From Natrinema soli (GTDB lineage Archaea; Halobacteriota; Halobacteria; Halobacteriales; Natrialbaceae): a DNA stretch of 12,320 bases. A program made the position numbers and the translations under genes. This document shows positions 1-6,791 of the stretch, in pieces. Under the pieces are notes generated by a model. It had not been told where the DNA came from and did not search any database. It saw only the letters and a list, made by a program, of their open reading frames with translations. Positions within the stretch are counted from its first letter, which is position 1, and each line of letters begins with the position of its first letter. The stretch spans positions 1 through 12,320 of the forward strand of contig NZ_JAQIVI010000407.1 of assembly GCF_028618695.1 (NCBI RefSeq), written 5' to 3'.

Positions 1-1
1 G

Positions 2-109
2 GAAGGTCGAGCTAATCAGCTGTTTCGAACGGTCAATGGGATCAAAGAGTTCCTCTTAGCAGCTCTGCCAACGCTCAGCTCGCCGCAAATCTATGAGTAT
101 CTCTGCTAA
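2..109 (+). pseudogene. C-terminal tail of an IS630-like transposase (cut by window edge)
   Basis: An open frame runs in from the left edge and ends at TAA (107-109), giving 35 residues that end in QIYEYLC. A stretch like FLLAALPTLSSPQIYEYLC resembles the extreme C-terminus of haloarchaeal IS630-family DDE transposases, where an alanine- and leucine-rich helix follows the catalytic Glu. No catalytic residue lies in the window, so it cannot be judged intact or broken. It is not a second copy of the IS630 transposase at 5317-6408, whose C-terminus differs. The family call rests on recollection of the C-terminal pattern only. Confidence 0.5.
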
Positions 110-411
110 TGCCTATATAAGAAAACGGCACTAAATGTCTTCTGAAGTACAATATTTGTTGAGGGAGACGCCTAATAGCCTGGTCAATACGGGGAGTCTA
201 GTTGATTCGTTTCCGACTTGTATAATAAGTCGTCACTCACAGAGCATGCTGCTCGAAAACCGATGTGAGGACCATGGTTCGATCTGAACGATCTCGTCCA
301 TGTCTCGGCCTCTGTCGGTATAGCCTTGTCAAAAGCGTTTCATAGAATAGGTCACGTACCTTGGAGACTCCGTAGTGAACGATAAGTACAAGCGAAGAGA
401 GTACCAGTAGG
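110..411. other. Gene-poor stretch after the IS630-like tail
   Basis: No convincing gene. The first bases after the transposase stop are AT-rich and may hold the right end of that IS, but no inverted repeat partner is in the window. On the minus strand, 237-410 is an open frame without a usable start; its first part, LLVLSSLVLIVHYGVSKV, would make a membrane helix. It begins one frame away from the stop of the DUF7344 gene at 412. Confidence 0.4.
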
Positions 412-738
412 TCACTTCATTTCTGGAAGCTCTTTATGATGTTCAGCGAGCAATTTTAATGTGGGTTCAATTTCGTCAAATTTGGGTCCTCGTTCTACAG
501 AGTTCATTTCAGGAAACCAGTTAATGAATCCGTAGTTGTCTAATTTCGGCAGGTGAACGTGCTGGTGTTCGATTCTATTTGATCCCTCAAATTTCGTAAT
601 ATTTGGTGGAGTATCGAATTCTTTTGACGAATCCGTTTTCGGACTCTCTTCCACCAAGGCGAATAACAGTTGCCGACGCTGTACATTCGATACTACTTCA
701 TATAGTTCACCATGGATCTTGCTTATACGAATGGCCAT
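412..738 (-). CDS. DUF7344-type small winged-helix protein
   Basis: A 108-residue protein starting at ATG (738-736). It carries the layout of haloarchaeal DUF7344 proteins: an N-terminal helix with paired arginines before a hydrophobic run (VQRRQLLFAL, about residues 20-29) and the motif EHQHVHLPKLDNYGFINW (about 57-74), which matches the recognition-helix and wing region of the family. Such proteins are presumed DNA-binding regulators; the target is unknown. It is a paralogue of the proteins at 3564-3911 and 11240-11554. A TATA-like tataaa (751-756) lies only about 16 nt from the ATG, closer than usual for a leaderless archaeal transcript, so the promoter is uncertain. Function is inferred from the family. 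Confidence 0.75.
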   Translation of the reverse strand: MAIRISKIHGELYEVVSNVQRRQLLFALVEESPKTDSSKEFDTPPNITKFEGSNRIEHQHVHLPKLDNYGFINWFPEMNSVERGPKFDEIEPTLKLLAEHHKELPEMK

Positions 739-1081
739 TAGATATTTAGGTATAAAGTACTCTCCCCGGATTTAGATGAAGTGACTATTCTGATAATTTG
801 GTGAATAGATTTCTGCTTAGTGTGCAGGCTCTATCTAACAGCCTATTCGGCGAAGTTGGGGGTGAAAACAATCCCCTTGGGGCCAGTTCTATGATACACT
901 ATTGAAAGGATGAACGTCGATTACTTGTCTCCGCAGACAACCTCGAGGACTAACTCCTCTGGACCGCTCACCGGTACGTTTCGAGGGTGACCCCCGGGAT
1001 GCTCGGCTGTGTTGAATCACTAGACGGCGGCGGAATGGTGCGCTAAATCGAAGGTCTTGAAGCGGGAGACTTCAGTTGTTC
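739..1081. other. Intergenic stretch, probably including the left end of an IS5-family element
   Basis: No supported gene. The part next to the IS5 transposase start (about 1005-1081) should contain that element's left terminal repeat. I could not define it, because the right end of the element is missing and there is no partner to compare. The only open frames are short and lack family features. Confidence 0.35.
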
Positions 1082-1150
1082 ATGTCCCAAATCTCCCACT
1101 TCATTGGGGCAGTTGTGCCGATTGCTCAAAACGCTACTGGCGATGGAGAC

Positions 1151-1183
1151 GAATCCGCCGCCCCGAAAGGTGGCGGCGGATTC
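1151..1183. repeat. 12-bp perfect inverted repeat in the IS5 transposase fragment
   Basis: The arm at 1151-1162 (GAATCCGCCGCC) is the exact reverse complement of 1172-1183, with a 9-nt loop between. It encodes the glycine-rich stretch of the transposase N-terminus. Confidence 0.9.
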
Positions 1184-1287
1184 GCCGACTATGCCCTCGT
1201 TTCCCTGCATTGTCTGCGGATTTACCTCGATACGTCTTACCGGATGACGATTGACCTGCTGAAAGAGATGGCACAAATAACCGGGGA

Positions 1288-1295
1288 GATCGGCC
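1288..1295. repeat. Left 8-bp target-site duplication of the IS6 element
   Basis: GATCGGCC directly abuts the left end of the IS6 element and is repeated exactly at 1992-1999. Eight base pairs is the duplication length typical of the IS6 family. Confidence 0.9.
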
Positions 1296-1991
1296 GGCGC
1301 TGTTTCGTTAAGCGTGAAAAGTGAGGCGGTGCGATTTTATGGTGTCCATGCCAAAAATCGGCCGCCTCAGCGGGTGTAGCGACTGGATCGATTTGAGTTT
1401 TGTGGAGCGAGAGCGAACACCGCGTCAGCTGATGGAACTCGGTATTCGACTTCACCTTGCTGACCTCTCGCTTTCGAATACCGTTCGAGAACTAGAGAGG
1501 TTCGGTGTCGAGCGCAGTCGTAAGGCAGTCCACGATTGGGTTCACAAATGCAATCTACAGCCGGCAGTTAACGAGGATCCGAATCACGTCGCGCTTGACG
1601 AGACGGTGATTCAACTTGACGAACACCGCTATTGGCTGTATACTGCTGTCGATCCAGAAACAAACAATATACTCCATACACGGCTGTATTCGACGACTAC
1701 GACCGCTCTGACAGAACGGTTCCTGCAGGAACTCACTGAGAAACATGACCTTGACGATGCTGTGTTTCTCGTTGATGGAGCAAAACATCTTCAGACTGCA
1801 CTCCGCCGATCTGGGCTCCGATTTCGATACGAAAAACATGGAAATCGGAACAGTGTTGAACGTGTCTTTCGCGAGATAAAACGCCGCACCTCTTCGTTCT
1901 CAAACTGTTTCAGCCACTCACAACCGTCGACAGCAGAATCGTGGCTCCAAGCCTTCGCCGTCTGGCACAATGCTACAAACTAAACACGACC
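1296..1991 (+). mobile_element. Intact IS6-family insertion sequence (haloarchaeal type), 696 bp
   Basis: The element starts GGCGCTGTTTCGTTAA (1296-1311). The reverse complement of its right end reads GGTCGTGTTTAGTTTG (from 1991). These match at 10 of 16 positions, including the shared GG start and TGTTT core, and recall the GG-CTGTT ends of the IS6 family. It contains one full transposase gene that ends 8 bp inside the right end. Both sides are flanked by the direct repeat GATCGGCC, which fixes the boundaries. The sequences beyond the repeats belong to unrelated genes (an IS5 transposase on the left, a response regulator on the right), so the insertion hit a site that was already rearranged. 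Confidence 0.92.
1348..1983 (+). CDS. IS6-family transposase
   Basis: A 211-residue DDE transposase that catalyses replicative transposition of its own element. ATG 1348 (MPKIGRLSG...) was chosen because this N-terminus and length fit haloarchaeal IS6 transposases; an in-frame ATG at 1339 and GTG at 1321 are possible but less likely. An N-terminal HTH-like region (about 38-70, SLSNTVRELERFGVERSRKA) precedes the catalytic core. The candidate triad is D84 in VALDETVIQL, D143 in VFLVDGA and E171 in NSVERVFREIKRRT, all present. There is no internal stop or frameshift. It is probably functional. Confidence 0.93.
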   Translation: MPKIGRLSGCSDWIDLSFVERERTPRQLMELGIRLHLADLSLSNTVRELERFGVERSRKAVHDWVHKCNLQPAVNEDPNHVALDETVIQLDEHRYWLYTAVDPETNNILHTRLYSTTTTALTERFLQELTEKHDLDDAVFLVDGAKHLQTALRRSGLRFRYEKHGNRNSVERVFREIKRRTSSFSNCFSHSQPSTAESWLQAFAVWHNATN

Positions 1992-1999
1992 GATCGGCC
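1992..1999. repeat. Right 8-bp target-site duplication of the IS6 element
   Basis: GATCGGCC, an exact direct repeat of 1288-1295, directly abuts the right end of the IS6 element. Confidence 0.9.
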
Positions 2000-2190
2000 T
2001 CAAAGCGTGCATTCGTGTACCCGTCACGCTGATGGAGGAAATCGAGTGCTTCGACCCCGTCGATCGTGACGTGGAGGTTATTGCAGATCTGCCCTTCTTT
2101 GAACGCCTCTTCGGTGAAGCGGACGTCGCCCGGGTTGTCCTCGACGAGCAGGATGTCCGCTGGATCACCGGAATAGTCCTAGTCACTCAC
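1992..2190 (-). pseudogene. Response regulator receiver domain, doubly inactivated
   Basis: Read on the minus strand from GTG (2190-2188), the frame gives MSD, then TAG (2181-2179), then DYSGDPADILLVEDNPGDVR and on to DGVEALDFLHQRDGYTNAR. This is the start of a CheY-like receiver domain of the stand-alone type that haloarchaea pair with histidine kinases; LLVEDNPGD is the acidic pocket. Two lesions are visible: an amber stop at codon 4 and truncation at the IS6 element after about 66 codons. The beta-3 strand with the phosphoacceptor Asp (usually LLDLNLP) is lost. The GTG start overlaps the kinase stop (CAGTGA), as expected for a co-translated pair. The regulator can no longer receive phosphate. 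Confidence 0.8.
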
Positions 2191-3283
2191 TGTGCTCTGT
2201 CGGCGGGTAGCGTGAACATAAACGTCGATCCCTCGCCTGGTTCGGATTCGATCCAAATGTCACCGCCGTGGCGTTCGACGATGCGCTCGCAGAGCGCGAG
2301 TCCAATCCCCGCTCCCGGGTGTTCGTCGTTCGTGTGCAGGCTCTGGAACACCTCGAAGACGCGGTCAGCGTTCTCCGGGTGATGCCGATCCCGTCGTCGC
2401 TGACCGATATCATCCACTTGTTACCGTCCCTCTCGGCCGAGACGTGGACCTGCGGCGATTCATCGCCGCTGTACTCGATGGCGTTGTCCAGTAGGTTCTG
2501 GAACACTTGGCGCAACTGCCCTTCATCACCGTCGACGCGGGGCAGCGACTCGGTCGTGATCTCGGCGTCGCTCTCTACGATTGTCATCTGAAGATCATCG
2601 CGCACGTCTACGAGGATGTCGTCTAGGTCGACGGGTTCGAATGGGCCCCCACGCGTGTCGACCCGCGAGTACTCGAGCAGTCCCTCGATCATGTCGCGCA
2701 TCCGCTCGGCGCCGTCGACGGCAAAGTCGATGAACTCCTCACCGTCTTCGTCGAGTTCGTCGCTGTACCGCCGATCGATCATCTGGAGGTAGCTCGACAC
2801 CATCCGCAGGGGTTCCTGGAGGTCGTGGGAGGCGGCGTAGGCGAACTGCTCTAAGCGCTCGTTGGACTCCTCGAGCTGTCGCTCGAACTGCTTGCGCTCG
2901 GTGATGTCGGTCAGGGCGCCAGGGAACGTCACGGGATTCCCGTCCTCGTCGCACTCGACGTGCCCGTGAGCGCTGACCCACCGGAGTTCGTCGTCGGCGT
3001 TCCAGACACGGTATTCTTCCTCGTATTCTCCGCACGATTCGACGGCGTCCTCGATCCGGGCTTCGGCGTGCTCGCGGTCGGCCTCGTGGATGGACGAAAC
3101 GAGCCGTTCGAGCGGCACGCCGTCACGAGTCGCGTCGGGATCGATCCCGAACGTCCTGGCGAACGAGGGGCCAGCGACCAATCTGTCCTCAGGGATGTGC
3201 CACTCCCAGGTCCCGACCGCACCGGCCTCGGTCGCAGCCTCCAGTTGCGCTTTCGCACCACTGAAGTACCGTTTGCGTTCGAT
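2187..3283 (-). pseudogene. PAS-domain sensor histidine kinase, frameshifted and 5'-truncated
   Basis: The open frame begins just after TAG (3286-3284) with IERKRYFSGAKAQLEAATEAG, the linker after a PAS domain. The original N-terminal sensor part is therefore gone and no normal start codon remains. Domains in order: one PAS/PAC unit (WEWHIPEDRL to GALTDITERKQ), HisKA with its phospho-His in FAYAASHDLQEPLRMVSSYL, N box (VFQNLLDNAIEYSG) and G1 box (VSDDGIGI). After GGC ATC (2386-2381) one base is missing. The next frame restores [15 protein letters not shown] (F box) and [18 protein letters not shown] (G2) up to TGA at 2187. A single deletion at about 2380/2381 thus separates the halves of the ATPase. 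Partner: the response regulator directly downstream. Confidence 0.85.
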
Positions 3284-3563
3284 CTACGAACAGGGTGAAT
3301 CAGGTGTCACGGAAACCCCACTTCCGTGACGCTCTCTGACGAGTCTGTTGAATGCACGAGCAGTAAGACATCTATTCGAGGGTACACCAGAGCTGATCTA
3401 TCTGTACGATGGTGATCGCCAGTGAGCCCGGCGACTGATCAGGAACGGATCGACGCTACGACGACGGGAATTGATGTCGTCGGTAAATTCGATATCAAAC
3501 GGATACCGTGTTACGTACTGGTTAGCGGTGTAACACACTTACCAGCGACCTAATCGGTGGCTA
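3284..3563. other. Gene-free stretch upstream of the truncated kinase
   Basis: No supported gene on either strand. It holds a 9-bp perfect inverted repeat (3306-3330) about 20 bp from the point where the kinase frame is cut, and probably the unknown rearrangement endpoint. Confidence 0.4.
3306..3330. repeat. 9-bp perfect inverted repeat next to the kinase breakpoint
   Basis: GTCACGGAA (3306-3314) and TTCCGTGAC (3322-3330) are exact reverse complements with a 7-nt loop. It could be an IS or MITE end, a terminator-like hairpin or chance. It has no T-run. Confidence 0.6.
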
Positions 3564-3911
3564 TCAAAAATCATCTCTTCCTGAGACGGTGTCCAACACG
3601 CTATAGGCTACGTCGATGGTATCGTTCGTTCTGATCGTCCCTGTCTCGGGATCGTAGTTAATCATCCCCGTGTCCGCCATCTTTGGTAAGTGGATGTGAT
3701 ATAACTCCACCGCGACTCGATCCGCTTTCTCAGTCTGTTCGACTCCATCCAGTCGGTTCCCATCGGCATCGATGATTTCGCCAGCAACGGTCTCAATCGT
3801 AGTTGATGTCTCGATATCCCGAAGCACGCGCAGGAGAACCCGTCGTGTCGGGTGAGATACTAGGTCACAAATTCTTTCAATCGTACCGCCGTCACCGTGG
3901 CTGGTACTCAT
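3564..3911 (-). CDS. DUF7344-type winged-helix protein
   Basis: A 115-residue protein from ATG 3911-3909; a TTG six bases upstream is less likely. The N-terminal helix contains RICDLVSHPTRRVLLRVL (about 13-30), and the core motif ELYHIHLPKMADTGMINYDP lies at about 70-89. Both align with the paralogues at 412-738 and 11240-11554 and mark the haloarchaeal DUF7344 family of putative transcription regulators. The gene sits downstream of the Bat-type activator at 4011-4670 on the same strand with a 99-bp gap. That gap contains a TATA-like ATATAAAC (minus strand, 3974-3967), so it may have its own promoter. The DNA target is unknown. Confidence 0.8.
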   Translation of the reverse strand: MSTSHGDGGTIERICDLVSHPTRRVLLRVLRDIETSTTIETVAGEIIDADGNRLDGVEQTEKADRVAVELYHIHLPKMADTGMINYDPETGTIRTNDTIDVAYSVLDTVSGRDDF

Positions 3912-3966
3912 TATCAAGGGTGTACACTACGCTCCCGTTTCCAAGACAGGATAGTTATAACCACCA

Positions 3967-3974
3967 GTTTATAT
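3967..3974 (-). promoter_or_regulatory. Candidate TATA box for the DUF7344 gene at 3564-3911
   Basis: ATATAAAC on the minus strand, centred about 59 nt upstream of the ATG. It would place transcription start near 3944 and give a short 5' leader. A second AT-rich candidate (GTTATAAC) lies closer, near 3954-3961. No mapped transcript supports either. Confidence 0.35.
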
Positions 3975-4010
3975 GCGAACGAGACTCGACAGTATGTTCT
4001 ATCCACTCAA

Positions 4011-4670
4011 TCACGAACGTTCGCCTGGAGCGAGCAAGGCATTCCGAAGTACCTTGTCAGCGCCCCTCCGGACACGCTTGGAGGCGGCCTGCTGAGAGAT
4101 ATCTAACTCATCGGCAATCTCCGAGAGAGTGGTTTCTCGCGGGACTTTGAAGTAACCGTATTGAACGGCGAGAACGATTGCTTTGCGCTGTTTGGATGTG
4201 AGTTCGAAGATTTGTCCAGCCCGCGAGGCTTCTGTGAGTGTGTAGACGCGCTCAACGTGTATGGAAATATCCTGTTCAGTGCAGAAGTTGTAGAACTGCC
4301 CGAGTAGATCGTGGTTGAGAAAGCGCACGCGGAAGTGCCATCCCTCTTTCATTGTTGACGCTTCGAGAACGACGGCCTCGGTTCCTGCAAGTCCATCGAG
4401 AAGGCCGTCCACGTCATGAGACCATTCAGCACGGTACAATGCCGTCTTGTCAATCCGATCGAGTTGCGTGATGCTCTCAATATCTGGATCCGAGAGAACA
4501 TGCCGTTCGAACGACTCGAAATCTTCACCAGTCGCCCAGAAGTACGGGACGACCCGGTTGCCCGTCGGGACGATCGCTTCGAGCTCGAGTACCATTTCCT
4601 CAATCGTAGCAAGGGCTGAACCGAAGACGAATTCCTCGGTCGAGAGAGTGAACTCAGCGATAACGCTCAT
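4011..4670 (-). CDS. Bacterio-opsin activator-like HTH_10 transcription regulator
   Basis: A 219-residue protein from ATG 4670-4668. Residues 1-150 match the BAT-type sensor half typical of haloarchaeal regulators (SVIAEFTLSTEEFVFG start, then the mixed alpha/beta region YFWATGEDFESFERHVLSDP). Residues about 157-210 are the HTH_10 domain: LTSKQRKAIVLAVQYGYFKV, then TTLSEIADELDISQQAASKR. This is the Bat-family architecture without the extra PAS/GAF domains of the long members. It is a cytoplasmic DNA-binding regulator with unknown ligand and target. The left end of the broken IS1595 element (about 4732) lies roughly 60 bp upstream of its start and may have displaced its native promoter. Confidence 0.88.
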   Translation of the reverse strand: MSVIAEFTLSTEEFVFGSALATIEEMVLELEAIVPTGNRVVPYFWATGEDFESFERHVLSDPDIESITQLDRIDKTALYRAEWSHDVDGLLDGLAGTEAVVLEASTMKEGWHFRVRFLNHDLLGQFYNFCTEQDISIHVERVYTLTEASRAGQIFELTSKQRKAIVLAVQYGYFKVPRETTLSEIADELDISQQAASKRVRRGADKVLRNALLAPGERS

Positions 4671-4878
4671 ACAGTCTATTTCGTGAGAAGCGCCTTTACC
4701 ATAGCCCTGAGATGAGTTATCTTTCTCAGTCGCTCATATGTAGCACATTGTTGATTTCAGAGAGTCGCTTTGACAGCGTGTTTGAGTGCTTCTCGACCAG
4801 GTTTTTCGAAGAGTTCGCTGCGTAGCTGAAAGGCGCGGAGATACTGTATCAACTTGTCCTTCGAGATGCCTCGATGCG

Positions 4879-4917
4879 GCGAGAGCCACCGTCGCGCCAG
4901 CGACGCGTGGCTCTCGC
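4879..4917. repeat. 17-bp inverted repeat with one bulge in the IS1595 transposase
   Basis: The outer arms GCGAGAGCCAC (4879-4889) and GTGGCTCTCGC (4907-4917) pair perfectly. The inner arms CGTCGC (4890-4895) and GCGACG (4900-4905) continue the stem around a 4-nt loop, with one unpaired C at 4906. It overlaps the codons for CESHASLARRWLS. Confidence 0.9.
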
Positions 4918-5040
4918 AAGTGTTGACGTGAACGTCTCCATCGGCGTATTCGCCGTCTCCGTGGACGACGTATTCGCGGTCGAATTCGTCGTCGTTCTCC
5001 AGTGGGTCGTATGCTTGAAATCCATCAGTATAGACGGTTA

Positions 5041-5075
5041 GCGACTCCTCCTCTCGGAGTACGAGGAGGAGTCGC
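5041..5075. repeat. 13-bp perfect inverted repeat in the IS1595 transposase
   Basis: GCGACTCCTCCTC (5041-5053) and its exact reverse complement (5063-5075) flank a 9-nt loop. The coding strand reads RLLLVLREEES, where CTC and GAG codon runs oppose each other. Confidence 0.9.
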
Positions 5076-5316
5076 ACCGTCGATTCGTCGGCGGATTTCG
5101 CTGGGACAACGTATCGTTGCCCCGTTCCACGGTCAACGATGGTGAAGACGGGTGGCTTGTCTCCCTCATACGAGCCACGTCCGCGTGTGGACAGGCCACG
5201 CGAGCGCGACTCTTGGTCGCGATCGCGGCCTTTCTTCCCGGCAGAGACGTACAGTTCGTCGATTTCGACCGGTCCGACGAGGTTAAGTTGAGGCGCGTCG
5301 AGCGCTTCACTAATGA

Positions 5317-6408
5317 CTAAGATAACTTTTGAAAGTAAAGGAACTTCTGACACCACTTTTTTGCGAAGCTGATGCGTTCTGTTATTTGGTCGAACGTATC
5401 TTCGACGAGATCTTTAAACTCATCTTCGTCTTCAACGATGATCGGACACATTGTCCACTTGAGATAATCCCAGACCTTCTCGATTGGATTCAGATGCGGT
5501 GAGCTCGATGGCAGAAAAATCAGATCGATCCCGAGTTGATGCGCACGCTTGCGCGTGTGCTTACACACATGGGACCCGTGCTTGTCCAAGACGAGCAGAA
5601 TCCGCTTGCCGGGATTCTGCTCTCGGATCCCCTCTAAGACCTCGCAAATACGCTCTTTTTTCTCGGTTTCCTTGAACGTGATGAGACTTTCTCCGTTGAG
5701 TGCATAGAACCCAACAGCTGAATCTTCTGTCTTGACTAGCGGTCGCTCGATGTGCGGATCATCAACGTACCAAACCCGGCGTGAATTATCGTACGGCTGT
5801 GGTTTTGACGCATCAAAGAAGCCTAGGACGGTGCCGCCATCGGTACAGATATTGTCGTCAACGACCCAGCCGTCGTCATCTTCACCCTCGCGTTTGTTGT
5901 GTGATTTGTCGCCCTCCTCGAGCGCGTCGTCGACGCGCTCTTCGAGGATTTCGTCTGGATTCTCCGGTTGGTGGGGACGCTTTGGTCGTGGTTTCGCGTA
6001 CGAGAGGCCAAGGTCCCGAAGGAACGTCCCGAGATAATTCGGACTGTACTCGACGGCGAATTCTTCCTGGAGAAGATGCTGAATTTCCTGTGATTTCCAA
6101 GGCTGATCTTCACGGAGCATCTCAACCAGTTCTTCTTGTTGGTCTTCGTCGAGTTTCGGGGGTCTGCCGCCCCCGAAACTCGGCATAAGTTCTTCGAAGC
6201 CACCCTCATTCCAGTCTTCTGCCCAGCGTGTCCCAGTGGCTGGCGATCGGCCTTCCCGATCGGCAGCCTCTGGAATCGTATCGCCTTGATAGAGGTTCTT
6301 GACGAAGCCAATCCGTCGAATATGATGCTTGTCTTCGGCTTCCCGCAGTATCTCGTCAATCTCTTCTTCAGGAAGGTGACGCTTGATCTCCGTTCGGCGT
6401 GGTCCCAT
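5317..6408 (-). CDS. IS630-family transposase
   Basis: A 363-residue protein from ATG 6408-6406; an upstream in-frame TTG at 6435 would lie in the terminal repeat and is unlikely. The N-terminal HTH part (IRRIGFVKNLYQGDTIPEAA, then ATGTRWAEDWNEGGFEEL) is followed by a Pro/Gly-rich linker (SFGGGRPPKLDED) and a winged-helix-like section (SPNYLGTFLRDLGLSYAKPR). The DDE core has D in LGFFDASKPQPYD, D in LLVLDKHGSHV (LDNHxSH is the usual form) and E in SPHLNPIEKVWDYLK, all present. No stop or shift is seen, so the element is likely mobile. Its stop lies within the left terminal repeat. Three tight inverted repeats lie inside the gene. Confidence 0.93.
   Translation of the reverse strand: MGPRRTEIKRHLPEEEIDEILREAEDKHHIRRIGFVKNLYQGDTIPEAADREGRSPATGTRWAEDWNEGGFEELMPSFGGGRPPKLDEDQQEELVEMLREDQPWKSQEIQHLLQEEFAVEYSPNYLGTFLRDLGLSYAKPRPKRPHQPENPDEILEERVDDALEEGDKSHNKREGEDDDGWVVDDNICTDGGTVLGFFDASKPQPYDNSRRVWYVDDPHIERPLVKTEDSAVGFYALNGESLITFKETEKKERICEVLEGIREQNPGKRILLVLDKHGSHVCKHTRKRAHQLGIDLIFLPSSSPHLNPIEKVWDYLKWTMCPIIVEDEDEFKDLVEDTFDQITERISFAKKWCQKFLYFQKLS
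5593..5622. repeat. 11-bp perfect inverted repeat in the IS630 transposase
   Basis: GAGCAGAATCC (5593-5603) and GGATTCTGCTC (5612-5622) pair perfectly around an 8-nt loop. Confidence 0.88.
5920..5940. repeat. Near-continuous palindrome in the IS630 transposase
   Basis: GAGCGCGTCG (5920-5929) and CGACGCGCTC (5931-5940) are exact reverse complements separated by a single T. It covers the codons for ERVDDAL. Confidence 0.88.
6150..6182. repeat. 13-bp perfect inverted repeat in the IS630 transposase
   Basis: CGAGTTTCGGGGG (6150-6162) and its exact reverse complement (6170-6182) flank a 7-nt loop (TCTGCCG). It encodes the PSFGGGRPPKL linker between the HTH and catalytic parts. Confidence 0.92.
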
Positions 6409-6452
6409 TACTCGGGCATCACATTCCACTTGCAAAAGTATTCATACTCATT

Positions 6453-6784
6453 ACAGAGCGCTCGACGCGCCGATGCATCGTCTTGTAGGTCACATCGATC
6501 TCTCGCTGAAGTTGACGAAGACTCGTGTTGAACCGCAGAAACGCGTAGATCGAGAACAATCACTTGCGGAGCGCAACCTTCGAGTGAGCGAAAATTGTGC
6601 CTGTCTTATCGTTGAACGGGCGGTCGCAATTCTTACAGAGGGAGCGTTGAAACGCCCCATAGCTGCCGTTCTTGACCGTCAGGTCAGAGCGGCAGCGAGG
6701 GCATTCGACGCCGTCACGCCAGCGAACCTGTTCCAACAGGTCCGCTGCGAGCGATTCCGAACTGAACACATTCAACGGAATCAT
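6453..6784 (-). pseudogene. N-terminal part of an IS1595-family transposase, with premature stop
   Basis: From ATG 6784-6782 the frame gives the zinc-ribbon N-terminus of IS1595 transposases: CPRCRSDLTVKNGSYGAFQR then SLCKNC, two CxxC knuckles. It continues FNDKTGTIFAHSKVALRK and meets TGA (6562-6560), where the family has Trp (ALRKWLF). The same frame resumes LFSIYAFLRFNTSLRQLQRE and then VTYKTMHRRVERSV up to the IS630 insertion at 6452. A TGG-to-TGA change and the insertion each inactivate the gene. An 8-bp inverted repeat (6792-6813) lies just upstream of the start. Confidence 0.85.
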
Positions 6785-6791
6785 TCGTGTC

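Larger units (their letters stand above)
1082..1295 (+). pseudogene. N-terminal fragment of an IS5-family transposase
   Basis: From ATG at 1082 the frame reads MSQISHFIGAVVPIAQNATG, then PKGGGGFADYALVSLHCLRI, then YRMTIDLLKEMAQITGEIG. This is the conserved N-terminus of haloarchaeal ISH1-like IS5 transposases, whose full length is near 270-280 residues. Only about 71 residues remain. The frame runs into the IS6 element at 1296 and stops a few codons later. All catalytic DDE residues are absent, so the protein is dead. The remainder of the gene is not found beyond the IS6 element, where a response regulator on the other strand takes over. A 12-bp perfect inverted repeat lies inside it (1151-1183). 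Confidence 0.75.
4757..5310 (-). pseudogene. C-terminal part of an IS1595-family transposase
   Basis: After the IS630 insertion the frame reads EALDAPQLNLVGPVEIDELY and continues to a stop at 4757. It holds the catalytic core of IS1595 (ISXO2-like) transposases: the first Asp in VEIDELYVSAGKKG, the second in LTVYTDGFQAYD, and the third acidic/Asn region VNTCESHASLARRWLSPHRG followed by KLIQYLRAFQLRSELF. The coding sequence is otherwise clean to its stop. The N-terminal half lies at 6453-6784. Rejoining the halves at one TA copy leaves them one base out of frame, so simple loss of the IS630 element would not restore the protein. Two strong inverted repeats (4879-4917, 5041-5075) lie inside. 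Confidence 0.85.
5313..6451 (-). mobile_element. Intact IS630-family insertion sequence, 1139 bp, inside the IS1595 element
   Basis: The terminal repeats 5313-5336 and the reverse complement of 6428-6451 match at 19 of 24 positions, sharing ATGA at the tip and CTTTTG with AAGT further in. The element is flanked by the dinucleotide TA at 5311-5312 and 6452-6453, the target and duplication of the IS630/Tc1/mariner superfamily. Both flanks are parts of the same IS1595 transposase gene (RRVERSV before, EALDAPQ after), which independently confirms the insertion. It contains one full-length transposase. Confidence 0.92.

Noticed and set aside
411..785. 10-bp inverted repeat GTCACTTCAT / ATGAAGTGAC (411-420, 776-785) around the first DUF7344 gene
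   Set aside because: One arm is the coding end of the gene. A second matching pair (395-402, 757-764) is in crossed order, so it does not form the ends of an element. Likely chance.
3420..3530. Minus-strand short frame (YPFDIEFTDDINSRRRS...) upstream of the kinase
   Set aside because: About 40 codons, no start, no motif, and stops on both sides.
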